From NCBI RefSeq assembly GCF_000328475.2, contig NC_026482.1, positions 1,329,420 through 1,393,419 on the forward strand: DNA of 64,000 nt, read 5' to 3'. Position 1 is the first letter of the stretch, and each line of letters starts with the position of its first letter. Under the pieces are notes generated by a model. It did no database searches. It was not told where the DNA came from and saw nothing but the letters and a program-made list of their open reading frames with translations. This document shows positions 1 through 10,879 of this stretch, piece by piece. The stretch comes from Mycosarcoma maydis. Its lineage: Eukaryota; Basidiomycota; Ustilaginomycetes; Ustilaginales. Position numbers and translations under genes: made by a program.

Positions 1-406
1 ACGCAATGTCAGTCGCATACATTTCAATAACGTCGCAATTGCGGAATGGTTCATGGTTGACCATGCACGATGTGTGAGGCAGGATGTGCAGGATGTGGAG
101 TGCATCGTGGTTTGTGTGTGATTTAGGTATTCGCGGACAAGCCTCCACACACTCACGACCGAGTGACGAGTGATGGAGCGATGAGCTCGGAATTCGGCAC
201 GCGGTGCTTTGCACATTCGTGATTCACGCTTGCGTGCTGGGATATTTGTGATGCTGAAGCACCTTGACTTGACACACAACCGAACACGAACAGGGATGCA
301 AACACGCATATCGAGCAGCGGCTGGTGACGAATCGACGTCTTACGTTGTACAAGCTGTGCAAAAACGCGACCAGACAAGCAAAAAGCAATAGCCAAGCAA
401 GCCGAA
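1..406. other. Upstream spacer of the WDR70-like gene
   Basis: No gene is visible. The stretch contains several CACGA/TCGTG-type words related to the spacer heptamer seen throughout the window, and it leads into the ATG at 407. No clear TATA box or splice signal stands out. Confidence 0.5.
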
Positions 407-2245
407 ATGGACGAAGCAGCTTTACGTGCCATGATGCCCATTTCGTTTGGCAAGAGGAGAGCGCAGCAGGCGAGGTGGGCAGCTGCTTCAGCGACGAATG
501 CGGATGCGAATGCGAGTGTGAATGCGGAAGGGCTGGCAGCCGTTGGTCAGGACAAGGAAGAGAACGATCTCAGTTGCAGCGTGTTAGGGAAAAGAGTGGC
601 TGGCACAGACGAGGCCGACGCGGATGCGGACCAGGACGATGGCTTGACGCCAGAGGAGCGTGCTGCGAACAGGGAGGCAGAGAGACAAGAGAACGAGAGG
701 CGAGCAAAAGGGATCGCTTCCGACGATTCCGACGATTCCGACGACCAAGATTCTGACGATGACCAAATAGGACCGCCGCTACCGCCTCGCACATCTTCAT
801 CTCGAATCCCGCCCAGGTCGATGCCGCCCATTACACAGACGGCCACTTTGAGTGGTATCCACGCGAAAACGCTGTCTGCACTCGCGGTCGATGCCTCGGG
901 CTCACGCTTTGCTCTTGGCTCGTACGACTCGTATCTGTCGCTGTACGATTTTGGAGGCATGACATCGAGTCTTGAGCCATTCCGACACTTCGAGCCGACG
1001 CACGAGACTTACCCGATCGTCGATCTGAGTTTCAACACCAACTCGTCCCACCTGCTCGTAATCAGCGCTACGCGCGAGGCCAAAGTATTCACTCGAGACG
1101 CTGCCGAAATCGGTACGTGCCGTAAAGGTGATCCGTACCTTCGCGATATGAGACGAACCAGTGGTCACGTTTCCGCACTCACATGCGGCATGTTCGACTC
1201 ACACGAGCTGGCCAAATTCTACACGGGCGCTTCGGACGGTACGGTACGTATCTGGAGCGAGGAATCCATGCACAGAGCTCAGCACGATATGATTGTGCTC
1301 AAGAGTAAGAGTCGAGGCACAAGGACCAAGGTTACCGCGATCGCGTGCGAGCGCGAGCGCATCTGGGCGAGTGGTGAGGATGGCGCACTGCGCATGTGGG
1401 ATTTGAGGGAGAACCTCAACGGCCGACCGAGGCATTGCGTCGATGCGGCACACGAGCCCGATTCTTGGACGAGCTGTATCGCGACGAGTGGCGAGACGGT
1501 GGTAACGAGGGGTGGCGATGCAACGGTGAAAGTGTGGGATGCGAGAAAACCAACAAGGCCGGTGGTGGAAAGAGCGGATTTGGCCAACGCATCGGCACAT
1601 ACAGGCGTCATCTTGGATCCTTTCAACTCGCGCAGTCTGATCACTGGCGTTTCAGATCGTGTTCAAGCGCGGCGCAACGGTGGACATGACGACTTGGTTT
1701 CGGCCGACGACCGAACCGACTCAAGTATCGTTGTCCTCGACGTGCTCGATCTCTCCACTCTGTGCACGCACACCACGTCGAGCACGCCGGTTCGACTGCA
1801 CTGGTCGTCGCACACCGACCAGCTCTTCGCCACGCACCGAAACGGCTCTCTCTCGATCCTCTACAACCCTACGCGATCGACCAACGGCATAACACTCGCG
1901 CTTGCACGTCGCGCCCACTCTCGTCCTCAAAGCCCCACCGCCGACTCATACGCAATCGCCACCCACACCACTTCCACCGCCCCAAGCGAGTCGGCCAAAC
2001 GTCGACGACTTGCACGTGCCCGCCAAGACCCGCACCAAACTCTGCTCCCACAACCACCCCTCCACGGCCCAGGCAAAGCCGGTCGCATCGGCGCCGGCGT
2101 CCAGCAGAGCTCCGTCCAGAACCTCTACCGCAATCCAGACGACCTCAACATCGACCCCAGAGAGGCGCTCCTCAAATACGCCAACCGCACCGCCCACACC
2201 GAGCATCACCTCGACCCACACCACCAATATAACCCCCCACCCTAG
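407..2245 (+). CDS. WD40 repeat protein, WDR70 family
   Basis: This single-exon gene encodes 612 residues. The first 140 residues are charged and acidic, with runs of D and S after about residue 100. WD40 blades follow from about residue 148, where the segment GIHAKTLSALAVD begins, and the next blade contains LGSYDSYLSLYDFGGM, a signature shared with human WDR70. A further WDR70 hallmark is the C-terminal NIDPREALLKYA segment. WDR70 is a nuclear protein linked to histone H2B ubiquitination and DNA repair in yeast and animals; that role is inferred here from family only. The ATG at 407 is the first in frame. The gene converges on the VHS-GAT gene with a gap of about 150 bp. Confidence 0.85.
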   Translation: MDEAALRAMMPISFGKRRAQQARWAAASATNADANASVNAEGLAAVGQDKEENDLSCSVLGKRVAGTDEADADADQDDGLTPEERAANREAERQENERRAKGIASDDSDDSDDQDSDDDQIGPPLPPRTSSSRIPPRSMPPITQTATLSGIHAKTLSALAVDASGSRFALGSYDSYLSLYDFGGMTSSLEPFRHFEPTHETYPIVDLSFNTNSSHLLVISATREAKVFTRDAAEIGTCRKGDPYLRDMRRTSGHVSALTCGMFDSHELAKFYTGASDGTVRIWSEESMHRAQHDMIVLKSKSRGTRTKVTAIACERERIWASGEDGALRMWDLRENLNGRPRHCVDAAHEPDSWTSCIATSGETVVTRGGDATVKVWDARKPTRPVVERADLANASAHTGVILDPFNSRSLITGVSDRVQARRNGGHDDLVSADDRTDSSIVVLDVLDLSTLCTHTTSSTPVRLHWSSHTDQLFATHRNGSLSILYNPTRSTNGITLALARRAHSRPQSPTADSYAIATHTTSTAPSESAKRRRLARARQDPHQTLLPQPPLHGPGKAGRIGAGVQQSSVQNLYRNPDDLNIDPREALLKYANRTAHTEHHLDPHHQYNPPP

Positions 2246-2398
2246 CTCCATTGCACAGCATCCGATCCTAATCATCACGCACACATAACGACAAGTTCCA
2301 TCACCATTTGTCACGCTGTCGCATCTCAAAGTGTATACTATCCATTGCGCATGTGCATCTCCAACAACGTTGATCATTCTTGAGTATCAGTCACAGTT

Positions 2399-5300
2399 TC
2401 ACAGCCGTAAGGCATCGAAACCGTCCACAACCTCTCCCCTCGCCGCTGCCGTCGGATGCGGGGGAAGCGGCGGTGGCTGTTGCCGCTGACCGTGTACCGC
2501 TCCCAACGGCGGCGAAGGGTACCTGACACTTACTGCCCTCCTCTTCCCCAACGCCTTCTCACTCGGCACCACGGGCGTTTGCAACCCATCCCCATCTTCT
2601 TCCTCACCCTCGTCATCCACGTCCTTCGCCGGCTTGGTCTCGATGTTGAGCGTGGGTGGAGCAAGCGGTAGCTGCGACCTCCCCGAAAGGAGAGGCGCAT
2701 CGCGCGAATGGTGCGACGAGGCCGTGGACGAAGTGGTCGAGTGGATCGAGGCACAAAGGCTATTGGCGATAGGATGGTGAGAGTGGAACGAATGCGTGCT
2801 GTTGTTAGAGTCTGAGGATTGATCCGAGCGAGGCACGGGTAGCGGGCGTGAGATGCGAGGTGTCACGGCACCACCAAATTTACCGTTAGACAGCGGTGAA
2901 GTGGCCGCATTGAGGCCCGCACCCAGGCCTCTGCCACTTGCACCCAGGCCAGACGAATCCGTTTGGTGCTGCGATGCATATGCATTCGGCGAGGGCGATC
3001 TCGAACCCGACGCCTGTATTCCCAATAACCTCGCCCCTCCCATCGCTCTTCCTCTACTACCCACATCGTAAAGCTCGCCAGTGGCACTATCCTGCACAAG
3101 CGCAGACCGATCCAACCTCACCTCGACTTTACTCCTCTCGGTCACCCTTCTCTCGGCCTCCTCCTCTTCGACCCGCCTCCTCGCATCTTCCACCATACGG
3201 ATCGCCTCGCTCGACCTGCCATGTGTCTCCAACAGATCAGCAAGCAACGTTTCTTCTCTCGTCTCCTTCTCATTCATCGATGCGCCAAGTCTGGACCGAT
3301 CCGCTAGAGCTGAAGCCCAGGCAATTTGAGAAGCAATCAGATCCTGAGACCGTGTCAGCTTGATGTAGAATTCGTCCACAAGCTCCGTAGTGTCGGCATG
3401 TAGTCCTTCTTGCAAGAGTGTATCGAGCAGCACGGCCGCGTTGCTACGTGCGATTTGGCACTCTTCGTGTAAGCGACGCACGTCTTCGTCGAAAGCCAGC
3501 ACGTCGTGGTGCGGTGAAAAGCAAGAATCACCGCTTTGCATGGAAGCAGAGCGAGTATCCATGGAAGCGGCTGCTGCTTCGAGCGTCGATACAACCTCAG
3601 TAGCATTGCCGCTTTCATGATGGTCCACAACCATCAGCGGCGACACGTTTGGGACAGTTGGGTGTGTCTGAGAGTCGAGGCAAGGCAATGGGAGATTGGA
3701 CCGTGACCATTTTTGTTGCTGCAGAGGTGGTGCTGCTTGCGGTTGAAGAGAGGCAGGTACTGGAGGAGGCTGTTGTAGTGGTGCAAGCGTCGCTGAAAGA
3801 GGTCTTTGCTGTTGCTCGGCGGAATCCGCCGTGACAGGGCGCTGCTGCGGGGGTGATAGGGCATCAAGATCCGGATTGTGGTAATCAGCACCTCGTCTGG
3901 GCGGCTGCGAATGGCGCTGCGAGACGCGACGTGACGACGGCTGCTGCATCTGCTGCGCTGATGCGCGTGGCTGTGGTAGTTTGAACTCGAAGAGATCATT
4001 TTCCAGTGGTTCTCCGTCCTTGCGTCGGTCGTTTGGCTTGACCTTGTTCCAGCACTTGGTCACGGATGCCAACTCGGCGTCGTTCTTGAACTCGAACGCC
4101 AACACACCCAACACCCTTAGCATAGTCTCTTTGACACTTAGAGGAGTCTTGGAAGAGGCGATCGTATCCTCAATGGCCTCGAGGAAGCGCTTACTCGCGA
4201 TCTGCAGACGAAAATGGTCGCTCGCATTAAGCGCGAGAAGCGCCCAGACGCGGACCGCGCGGCGTTGGGTGTCGACTGTGCCATAGCGGAACTCTTTGCG
4301 AAGGGTTCGTGCCGCCTCTTTGCTCGCCGCCTCAGAATGGCTGATCATGTCGATAAGGGGTAACATCTGCATCCAATCCTGATCGTCGCAAGCATTTGCG
4401 GACAGCCAGCCGATTCGTGAGGCGACGGCTTCTTCGGCTTCCTTATCCTGCAATCGTGCTACTTGCTGCTGATGTGCGCGCTTGTTCCAACGGTCCATCC
4501 AGCCGCCTTCTTTGCTGCGCTCCTGGGCAGAGAGAGGATGTGAATCCAAGGGGGGCGACTTGCGTCGAATGTCGTCGGGATCACGACTGTCTCTCGGTAC
4601 CGGCGATGGCGCAGCAGCGGTAATGTCTCGATCCTGCTTTGCTTTCTTGTCTTTATTGCTGCTTGTTGCGAACCCAAAAAGCTTCTTTCCCTTTCCCTTG
4701 TCTTTGCTGGTCAGTTCGCGAAGGGTAGTCTCCTCGTAACATCCTTGGGAAATAAGCACCTCGCCGGCTTCAACGTCGCCGTCTGCGCCCGAGTAAACCG
4801 GATAGGCATCAGAGCGTGCTGCGCCGCTCGCTGTTGGTGTATGCTCGTCTGTACTGTCTTCGTAGTCGTCATAGTAAGGCTCGTAAGAATCGTCCGATCT
4901 TTTAACGCGTGCCGCCGCGCGAGCAGAATCAGTAGAGGTGAAGTGATTCGGGAGCGTCTGCAGGGAGTTGCGGTCGCCATTGCTGCTGTGCTTTTGGTTC
5001 TGGAAAGCGGCACCAGAGGCGACGCCCATACTCAAAGAGTGGTCACGGCGGTGAGTAGTGGATGATTGTGCTGGGCGTAGCGATCTAGGCGGTAAAAAGG
5101 CAGTCATTTGAGCGGGGAGGTGCTGCTGTTGCTGAGAAGATCGCTTCGAGTTGGCGCGTCGCGGTGCTGATGAAATAGGAGGGTCGTAATTGGAGGGACT
5201 GTTCCGATCATATGATGGACGGAAAGGCTGCGAAGGCGCCGAGATGGGATCTGAGTACGACTCGTACGGAGCGTCGGCGGGCGCAGTAGCGTAAAAGTGA

Positions 5301-5599
5301 ATGGCGGGGCGGTTGTTCCGAGGCGAGGCGCCGAGCTTCTGACTGTGAGGCTGCTGCGAGGTGACAAAGTCTGCTTGCGTAAAATCAGAGCGACCAGGAG
5401 AGTCGGGTGCTGAACGCAAGGCTACAGGAGTCACTTGAAGCGAGAGTGGCCGATTTGAATCTCCAACCTGTGACGCGATCCGCGCCTGATACTCCTCAAA
5501 GGGCCGTGGCGTCGCAAAGGAGGAGCTGTCTGCTCCAGGACTGGTGGGAGGCAGGGGTGTGATGGTCCCTGCCTCCTTTGGTCGGAAAAACTTCTTCAT
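2399..5599 (-). CDS. VHS-GAT domain trafficking protein, Lsb5-like
   Basis: The gene encodes 1066 residues without an intron. Residues 1-390 are low-complexity and rich in S, P and Q. An all-helical VHS-type domain lies at about 391-520, with WMQMLPLIDMIS near its start and VKETMLRVLGVLAFEF near its end. After a Q/P-rich linker, a GAT-like three-helix segment spans about 700-766 (DEDVRRLHEECQIARSNAAV). The last 250 residues are again disordered. VHS-GAT proteins such as GGAs, Tom1 and yeast Lsb5 bind ubiquitinated cargo and link endosomal sorting to actin. The order of domains and the absence of a GAE ear fit Lsb5 better than GGA. The protein is much longer than yeast Lsb5, as is common in smut fungi. 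The exact cargo or partner cannot be read from sequence. Confidence 0.75.
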   Translation of the reverse strand: MKKFFRPKEAGTITPLPPTSPGADSSSFATPRPFEEYQARIASQVGDSNRPLSLQVTPVALRSAPDSPGRSDFTQADFVTSQQPHSQKLGASPRNNRPAIHFYATAPADAPYESYSDPISAPSQPFRPSYDRNSPSNYDPPISSAPRRANSKRSSQQQQHLPAQMTAFLPPRSLRPAQSSTTHRRDHSLSMGVASGAAFQNQKHSSNGDRNSLQTLPNHFTSTDSARAAARVKRSDDSYEPYYDDYEDSTDEHTPTASGAARSDAYPVYSGADGDVEAGEVLISQGCYEETTLRELTSKDKGKGKKLFGFATSSNKDKKAKQDRDITAAAPSPVPRDSRDPDDIRRKSPPLDSHPLSAQERSKEGGWMDRWNKRAHQQQVARLQDKEAEEAVASRIGWLSANACDDQDWMQMLPLIDMISHSEAASKEAARTLRKEFRYGTVDTQRRAVRVWALLALNASDHFRLQIASKRFLEAIEDTIASSKTPLSVKETMLRVLGVLAFEFKNDAELASVTKCWNKVKPNDRRKDGEPLENDLFEFKLPQPRASAQQMQQPSSRRVSQRHSQPPRRGADYHNPDLDALSPPQQRPVTADSAEQQQRPLSATLAPLQQPPPVPASLQPQAAPPLQQQKWSRSNLPLPCLDSQTHPTVPNVSPLMVVDHHESGNATEVVSTLEAAAASMDTRSASMQSGDSCFSPHHDVLAFDEDVRRLHEECQIARSNAAVLLDTLLQEGLHADTTELVDEFYIKLTRSQDLIASQIAWASALADRSRLGASMNEKETREETLLADLLETHGRSSEAIRMVEDARRRVEEEEAERRVTERSKVEVRLDRSALVQDSATGELYDVGSRGRAMGGARLLGIQASGSRSPSPNAYASQHQTDSSGLGASGRGLGAGLNAATSPLSNGKFGGAVTPRISRPLPVPRSDQSSDSNNSTHSFHSHHPIANSLCASIHSTTSSTASSHHSRDAPLLSGRSQLPLAPPTLNIETKPAKDVDDEGEEEDGDGLQTPVVPSEKALGKRRAVSVRYPSPPLGAVHGQRQQPPPLPPHPTAAARGEVVDGFDALRL

Positions 5600-7231
5600 C
5601 TATGAAAGCTGTGTCGCGCTGCTTTGCTCTAGTATCGCCATTTCCGAATGTCTGGTGGTGGTTGCGTTCCGAATATGTTGAATGTCGTCAAGCGCTTCGA
5701 AATTTGAAAGCTGTAGAGAGGACGTCCAGGACAAGTTGGCCGAGAAGCTTGAATGCGCTGGGGGCAGAGCTCGAGGGTTTGACACGGATGCGATTCAGCG
5801 CACTATTTCCATCCTGTCCTCAACAATCGGATGGGCCTTCGTTGAAGCACTTGAATATGGGCAGAGACCGGTACTCTGCTTGCGTCGAGCGTCAGCAGTG
5901 TGACGATGGTCGAAGCGATTGCGAGCCTGTCAAATCGGTCGTCACGTAGAGGAAGGCCATGCGAATGTGGTAATCGTGAATGTCGAGCGAACTCTTCACA
6001 GCGAGGATGATAATCGCAGTTGGATCTGGATCGAGACGATCGAGAGTGGCGTGTGATCCGTGCTTAAACTTGCTCGCTAAGCAGCGCGCGTCTGGAAGCC
6101 GAAGATGATGGAAATGAAATGCGTCTATGAAGGGACGCAGAGATGCGACCGAGTGCGGGGATAAGACGACGACGAGGACGGTGGCTGGTGCCCATGACCA
6201 AGCGGTTTGATGCAGCGCCCATTTCAAGCTCAGCCCACAGCACAGCTCAGCACAGCACAGCATGATTGATCATGTCGCTGGGTCAAATTCAGGCACGAGG
6301 TTCACGGTTCACGGTTGTATAGTCACGAATTCACATAATCTGTGAATGTGAATGTTAGCACGGCAAGCCCTTTTCAGGCAACTTCTGGCCACAATCGCGA
6401 ATCACGAGTCGTGAGGTGAGTCTCGCGCTACCTTATCAATTTGAGTGAAAGCTCCAACTCGTGACCCACGACTCACAGACCTTGTTACCGCACGACCTCG
6501 CTCCTCTGCCTTGGGGAGGGGTTTTTTTTTTTTTTTTTTTTTGACTTTGTCATAAGAAATCGGTGACGCTGAGCAACAGCACAGCACGCAACAGACCCAA
6601 CATCGGCAGGTCAGCCGAGTCTTGAGACGGCCATTGCCGAGTAGACCGACATTCGTGATGGTTCAGAGCGTGGTTAGAAAATCCAGATGTCAAGACTGTC
6701 TCTGCTCGTGTGAACGCGCAACGTAGACTTGGGTCGGAGTACCGTGGCCTCGCTGTTGCCAAACAATCGTGAATCACGAATCGTGAATTTGCCAGAGAAT
6801 CACGAATGCCGCTCGAGACTAACTTGGGGGCGTGAACCTGAATCACAGAATTGTGACTGATGCCGTAACTCACAACTAACAAAGATGTCTCCTCCCCACG
6901 CCTTCGTGTCTGTGATTGTTGTGGTGATCTATTTAAAGCAACCAGGACGTACATATGCCGACACGCAACATCCAGTCCTCCAGTTATGTCCCACTCACTT
7001 TGTGTGCGACAGCACAGACTTGTCTGCTTAGTAGTATGTCAGCCACGACAATGATCTCGCTGTTGGGACAAGGTGATCGATCTATTTACAAGGCAGGCAA
7101 GAAGGTATGAAAGGTCGTACATGGGAGCGTGAATGTTCGTGAAAGAAATCAGGGGGTCGGGATAGATCATGATCAGGGCAGAGACGACAGAGATCGGCAC
7201 CAATGGCACGGTCGACCTCGTCTGAACACAT
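5600..7231. other. Spacer of 1.6 kb with T21 tract and heptamer copies
   Basis: No convincing gene is present. There is a run of 21 T at 6522-6542 and several inverted heptamer copies, for example around 6768-6788 where TCGTGAA and TCACGAA units alternate. Open frames here run through these repeats and are taken as non-coding. The left end should hold the promoter of the VHS-GAT gene; the right end is the 3' flank of the Rab5 gene. Confidence 0.5.
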
Positions 7232-7897
7232 TCAACAGTTGCAAGCGTCCTGCTCTTGACCTCCTTGCTGCCCTCTAAGGTCCACACCTGGTCTCGCGCC
7301 TCCCGCACCGGCAGCTCCTGCGCCCGCTCGACCGGCGCCGCTGCGCTGCGATTCGGCTGCCTGCTCTGTCGGCAGCTTGCGCGCGATCATGGTAAACAGC
7401 TCCGAGACGTTGGACGAGTTCTTGGCCGAAGTCTCGAGGAAGAGAAGACCCTCTTCCTGTGCGTACTTTTCGGCCTCTTCGGTGGGGATAGCACGGCGTG
7501 TGCTCGCCAAATCCGCCTTGTTGCCTGCCAGGGCAATGATGATATTGGGGTCAGCTTGACGCTGAAGTTCGCGGATCCACGCTTTGGCCTTGTCGAGCGA
7601 CGAAGGCTGCGTGATGTCGTACACTACCACAGCGCAGTTGGCATTACGGTAGTACATGGGTGCGAGCGACTTGTATCGCTCTTGTCCCGCGGTATCCCAG
7701 ATCTCGAACTTGACGGTGGTCTGTGCATCGAGGCTGACAGTTTGCGTGAGGAAAGCAGCTCCGATGGTGCTCTCGCGATAGTCGTCGAATTGGTCCTTGA
7801 CAAATCTAAGGACCAAACTCGACTTGCCAACAGCCGACTCGCCGAGCAGGACGAGCTTGAACTGAAGCTGACGAGGGTTCCTTGGAGCAGCGGCCAT
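7232..7897 (-). CDS. rab5: Rab5-family small GTPase (early endosome)
   Basis: The product is 221 residues. The GTPase motifs are complete: P-loop GESAVGKS at residues 19-26, STIGAAF in switch [10 protein letters not shown] in switch II, GNKAD for guanine recognition and ETSAKN near the end. STIGAAF and [15 protein letters not shown] are typical of Rab5/Vps21/Ypt5. The C-terminus ends in CNC, a CXC double geranylgeranylation signal like that of yeast Vps21. The hypervariable tail is rich in G, A and R. The start was set at the ATG whose complement is at 7895-7897; the longer open frame to 7936 begins with TTG and has no ATG. Rab5 proteins control early endosome fusion, and Rab5-dependent endosome motility is well studied in Ustilago hyphae. 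Confidence 0.92.
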   Translation of the reverse strand: MAAAPRNPRQLQFKLVLLGESAVGKSSLVLRFVKDQFDDYRESTIGAAFLTQTVSLDAQTTVKFEIWDTAGQERYKSLAPMYYRNANCAVVVYDITQPSSLDKAKAWIRELQRQADPNIIIALAGNKADLASTRRAIPTEEAEKYAQEEGLLFLETSAKNSSNVSELFTMIARKLPTEQAAESQRSGAGRAGAGAAGAGGARPGVDLRGQQGGQEQDACNC

Positions 7898-9351
7898 CGC
7901 TACAATCGCACTGCGCTCGTGGGGAGAATGAGGCAAGTGTGGGTTGCGACGAGACTTGGCAGTCTAGCACTAGCGTGAGTTTTGGCGAGAGGTGTCGATG
8001 CGACTGTGGTTGATGAATTAGGACTGGCGGGTCGGAAAGGCGTCGAAAAGGTTGTCGAGTCGACCAGCCAGTGCGATGCTGAGCTGCGCTTTTCTGACAG
8101 CAGGTCGCACAATGTGTGCAAATTGGCGTTGTTTGCTCGCTGAGAAGCAACGGATGTTTGTGTATCGAGGATATCGAGGATAGCAACAGCCGCTGAGTAT
8201 CAACGAATTGTTCAACGATGAAGCTATCGATAACTTACTGGTGGTGCCAAACTGGTAGAGTGAGAGAGTATAAGCGCAGGGGTGGTGGTGGAGGTGATAG
8301 GGGTCGAGATGCGGATAGGCGCGCTGCATCAAAAATATAGGTGACGTGAATCAACTGATCCAAATCACGAATCGAGAGGCAATCACACAAGTTATTCACA
8401 CTCGTGACTGTTACTCTGTGACTGTGACTGTGACTGCTACAGCTAGGAAACGATGTGTGGCGGAAAAGCAGAGCCTCGGAGCCCAACGATTATTTTGGCG
8501 GAAAATCACGAATCACGAATCGGACAGCGTGAGCGAGGCTAAGGAACTCAGAGATTCACGATTGTGTTTCACACGACTGTAAACAACCAACACAGGCACA
8601 TACTCACACTTTCTCTGGTCCTCTACGCGACAACCACCAACGTCGATGATGCTGCTGCCGAAAGCATCACTGAGTGATTGAGTGAGTGTGATCAGACAAG
8701 ATGGGAATAGTACTGTACAGCAGATGGCAAGATTTTGGTCAAGACGACGCTTTGCCCCTCAACGCCAGCCATCCTCATCGTCGTTACCAAGTCTAATCTG
8801 TGTACGCTGTTGATTGATTCCAGATTCGATTTGCTGAATACAGATCTGGCGGAAAAAGTTCTCGAGACGCGAGAAGCCAGCTGGTCGGCGTCTAAGCGCT
8901 TCTCTTCTCCCGTCTGACCCTTTCTTTCGTCGTTCGTATCTTGATCTCTTTCCACCTGCATCCTCGACACTCAGACGCACAAAGATGGCTCCCTAACAAG
9001 TAGCCTAGACAACTGACTATTAGGATAGGGACTGCATGTGTGTAACTCTATCCGCCTCGTGACTGTGACGTTGATTACTTTTATCAATCGTGAATCGTGA
9101 ATCGTGAATCGTGAATCGTGAATCGTGAAATAGTTTAAGAACTGTTGAGTCACGAGTCTGGCTTGGTTAGGATTAGGCCTCCACTTTCTGTATAACTCAC
9201 GAATTTTCTGCAAGTCACAGTCACGAGTGACGAGTGTTGGAAAGGAAATTGAGCAAGCAGAAACCAACACCATCAGCTATGGGCAGACGACATCTTTTCC
9301 TCCACTGCTTCTTGCTCGATTCATGATACGCTCGACTCGTTTCAAGCATTC
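7898..9351. other. Divergent promoter spacer between rab5 and NIF3-like gene
   Basis: About 1.45 kb without a supported gene. The region lies between two divergently transcribed genes, so it should hold both promoters. It contains a perfect six-unit TCGTGAA array at 9088-9129 and scattered TCACGA words. Open frames at 8692-8980 start with GTG rather than ATG and show no recognisable motif. Confidence 0.5.
9088..9129. repeat. Tandem heptamer array, 6 x TCGTGAA
   Basis: Six perfect head-to-tail copies of TCGTGAA occupy 42 bp. The array lies about 220 bp upstream of the NIF3-like start codon. It is the longest perfect array of a heptamer that recurs, in both orientations and with T/A variation at one position, in nearly every spacer of the window. 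Confidence 0.97.
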
Positions 9352-10516
9352 ATGGTCATCTCGCTCAGGACATTGCGAGTCTCAACAAGAACCCTTGCCG
9401 GCTGCCTACACTCACGTGCTCTTGCCACAGGAACAGCACTAGCTTGTGCCGCATCTTTCTTAGCCATTGCACAACGCTCGCCCAGTGTAATTCGCGGAAT
9501 CATGTCGCTTCCCAACTGGGAGATCACCGACTCGGTGAAACAGAATCGGATTCTTGCAGACGTCATGCGGGCCATGCACCGTATTGCACCGCTTCAGCTG
9601 GCTGACACATCGTTTGACAACGTCGGTCTGCTATTGCAAGCTCCGGCATCTACCACAAGCCAGTCCAGCGAACAGCAAAGTGTCATGCTTGCCATCGACC
9701 TGACAACAGACGTATGTAATGAGATTCTCTCCTCGTCTGCCAATGTCAAGGTTGCGCTTGTCTACCATCCCATCATCTTTCGAGGTCTCAAGTCGTTCAC
9801 TTTGGCCGATCCTCAGCAGACAAGCTTGTTGCGGCTTGCAGCGGCCGGAGTGAGTGTATACTGCCCCCACACTAGCCTCGACGCAACTCCCGGAGGCATC
9901 AATGACTGGCTCGGAAAGGTGGTCACGTCACGTTCGGCTTTTCCTGAACTCAAATCGGCCGAAAGTGTCAACGACTTTCGCTCCAATCCTTATCCTGCTC
10001 TTAGCATGTCAAAGAATCCCCCCAAAGGCTATGAGGCAGCGGGACTCGGAAGATTGGTCCAGATCGATCCTCCTCAGCCCTTTGAAGAGATTGTGCGCAG
10101 AGTCAAGCAGAATCTCAACCTCGATCATGTCCAGGGCTGCAAAGCGTCTGACAAGCCCATCTCTACCGTCGCCGTCTGCGCTGGCTCGGGATCAAGCGTT
10201 TTCTCGGGTGTCAAGGCGGATCTTTATCTCACCGGCGAGCTCTCTCACCACGAGATCTTGGCTTACCAGGCAGCAGGCGCATCCGTGATTGTCACGAACC
10301 ATACCAACACCGAAAGGTTAGTACTCTTTGTCGCTTTCCGACTTTGGCTCCACACGATCGCAACTCTCTGGCTGACATTTCTAGATTGGGCTGCCTTTTG
10401 TTTCTCACAGGAAGTATCTACGAGACGTTCTGCAGCACTCGTTGCAAGAAGAGCTTAGCGGAAAGTACACTGTCCTTGTGTCGCAGAACGACCGAGATCC
10501 CTTGCGGGTATTGTAG
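9352..10516 (+). CDS. NIF3: NIF3/DUF34 family protein, two exons, possible mitochondrial presequence
   Basis: Exon 1 is 9352-10316 and exon 2 is 10411-10516. The donor GTTAGT and acceptor CACAG bound a 94-nt intron, and joining keeps frame to give 356 residues. The first 50 residues are R/S/A-rich and could be a mitochondrial targeting sequence. A second Met at residue 51 would give a shorter cytosolic form. Family motifs include FDNVGLLL, YHPIIFRGLKS, CPHTSLDATPGG with its metal-binding H and D, and TGELSHHEIL near the C-terminus. Exon 2 supplies the usual end of the family, VLVSQNDRDPLRVL. NIF3 proteins bind two metal ions and are widespread. Yeast Nif3 is reported as mitochondrial; the biochemical role remains uncertain. 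Without splicing, the frame runs into unrelated residues after NTER, which supports the intron. Confidence 0.88.
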
Positions 10517-10879
10517 AGCGAAAAGAGCCAATAATGAGAAGCAACAGACACGAGGCGGGCTACCATGTGTTTGGTGGTGCCAAGTCTGGCGATCTGTGAA
10601 AATCGGGCCCGATGACTGACGCGTGGAAGGTGGAGAAATCATGACAACCTGACACGACTCATGACTGGGTCTGAGCGGCCTGAGAAGGTTCGGACGCTAA
10701 TTAAGCCGCGTCCCTGACACAAGTCGACCATCTTGCCTGCCTCTGTACTCACAAGTTTGTGTTCACGTTTGCATCGCCGTCCCATCTGGTACCTTGCGTA
10801 CGAGCACTATCGAATAGGACCGGCAACCCATCGGATCGTCACTTTAGGCCTTGGAAGGGGGCCAGATCCGGCGCACAGC
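10517..10879. other. Short spacer upstream of ERV41
   Basis: About 360 bp between two tandem plus-strand genes. An open frame from 10733 joins the ERV41 frame but has no ATG before 10880, so it is treated as leader sequence. Confidence 0.5.

Noticed and set aside
9088..9129. Heptamer arrays considered as CRISPR or as a minisatellite gene
   Set aside because: Units are seven bases with no spacers between them, and the host is a eukaryote; simple tandem repeats.
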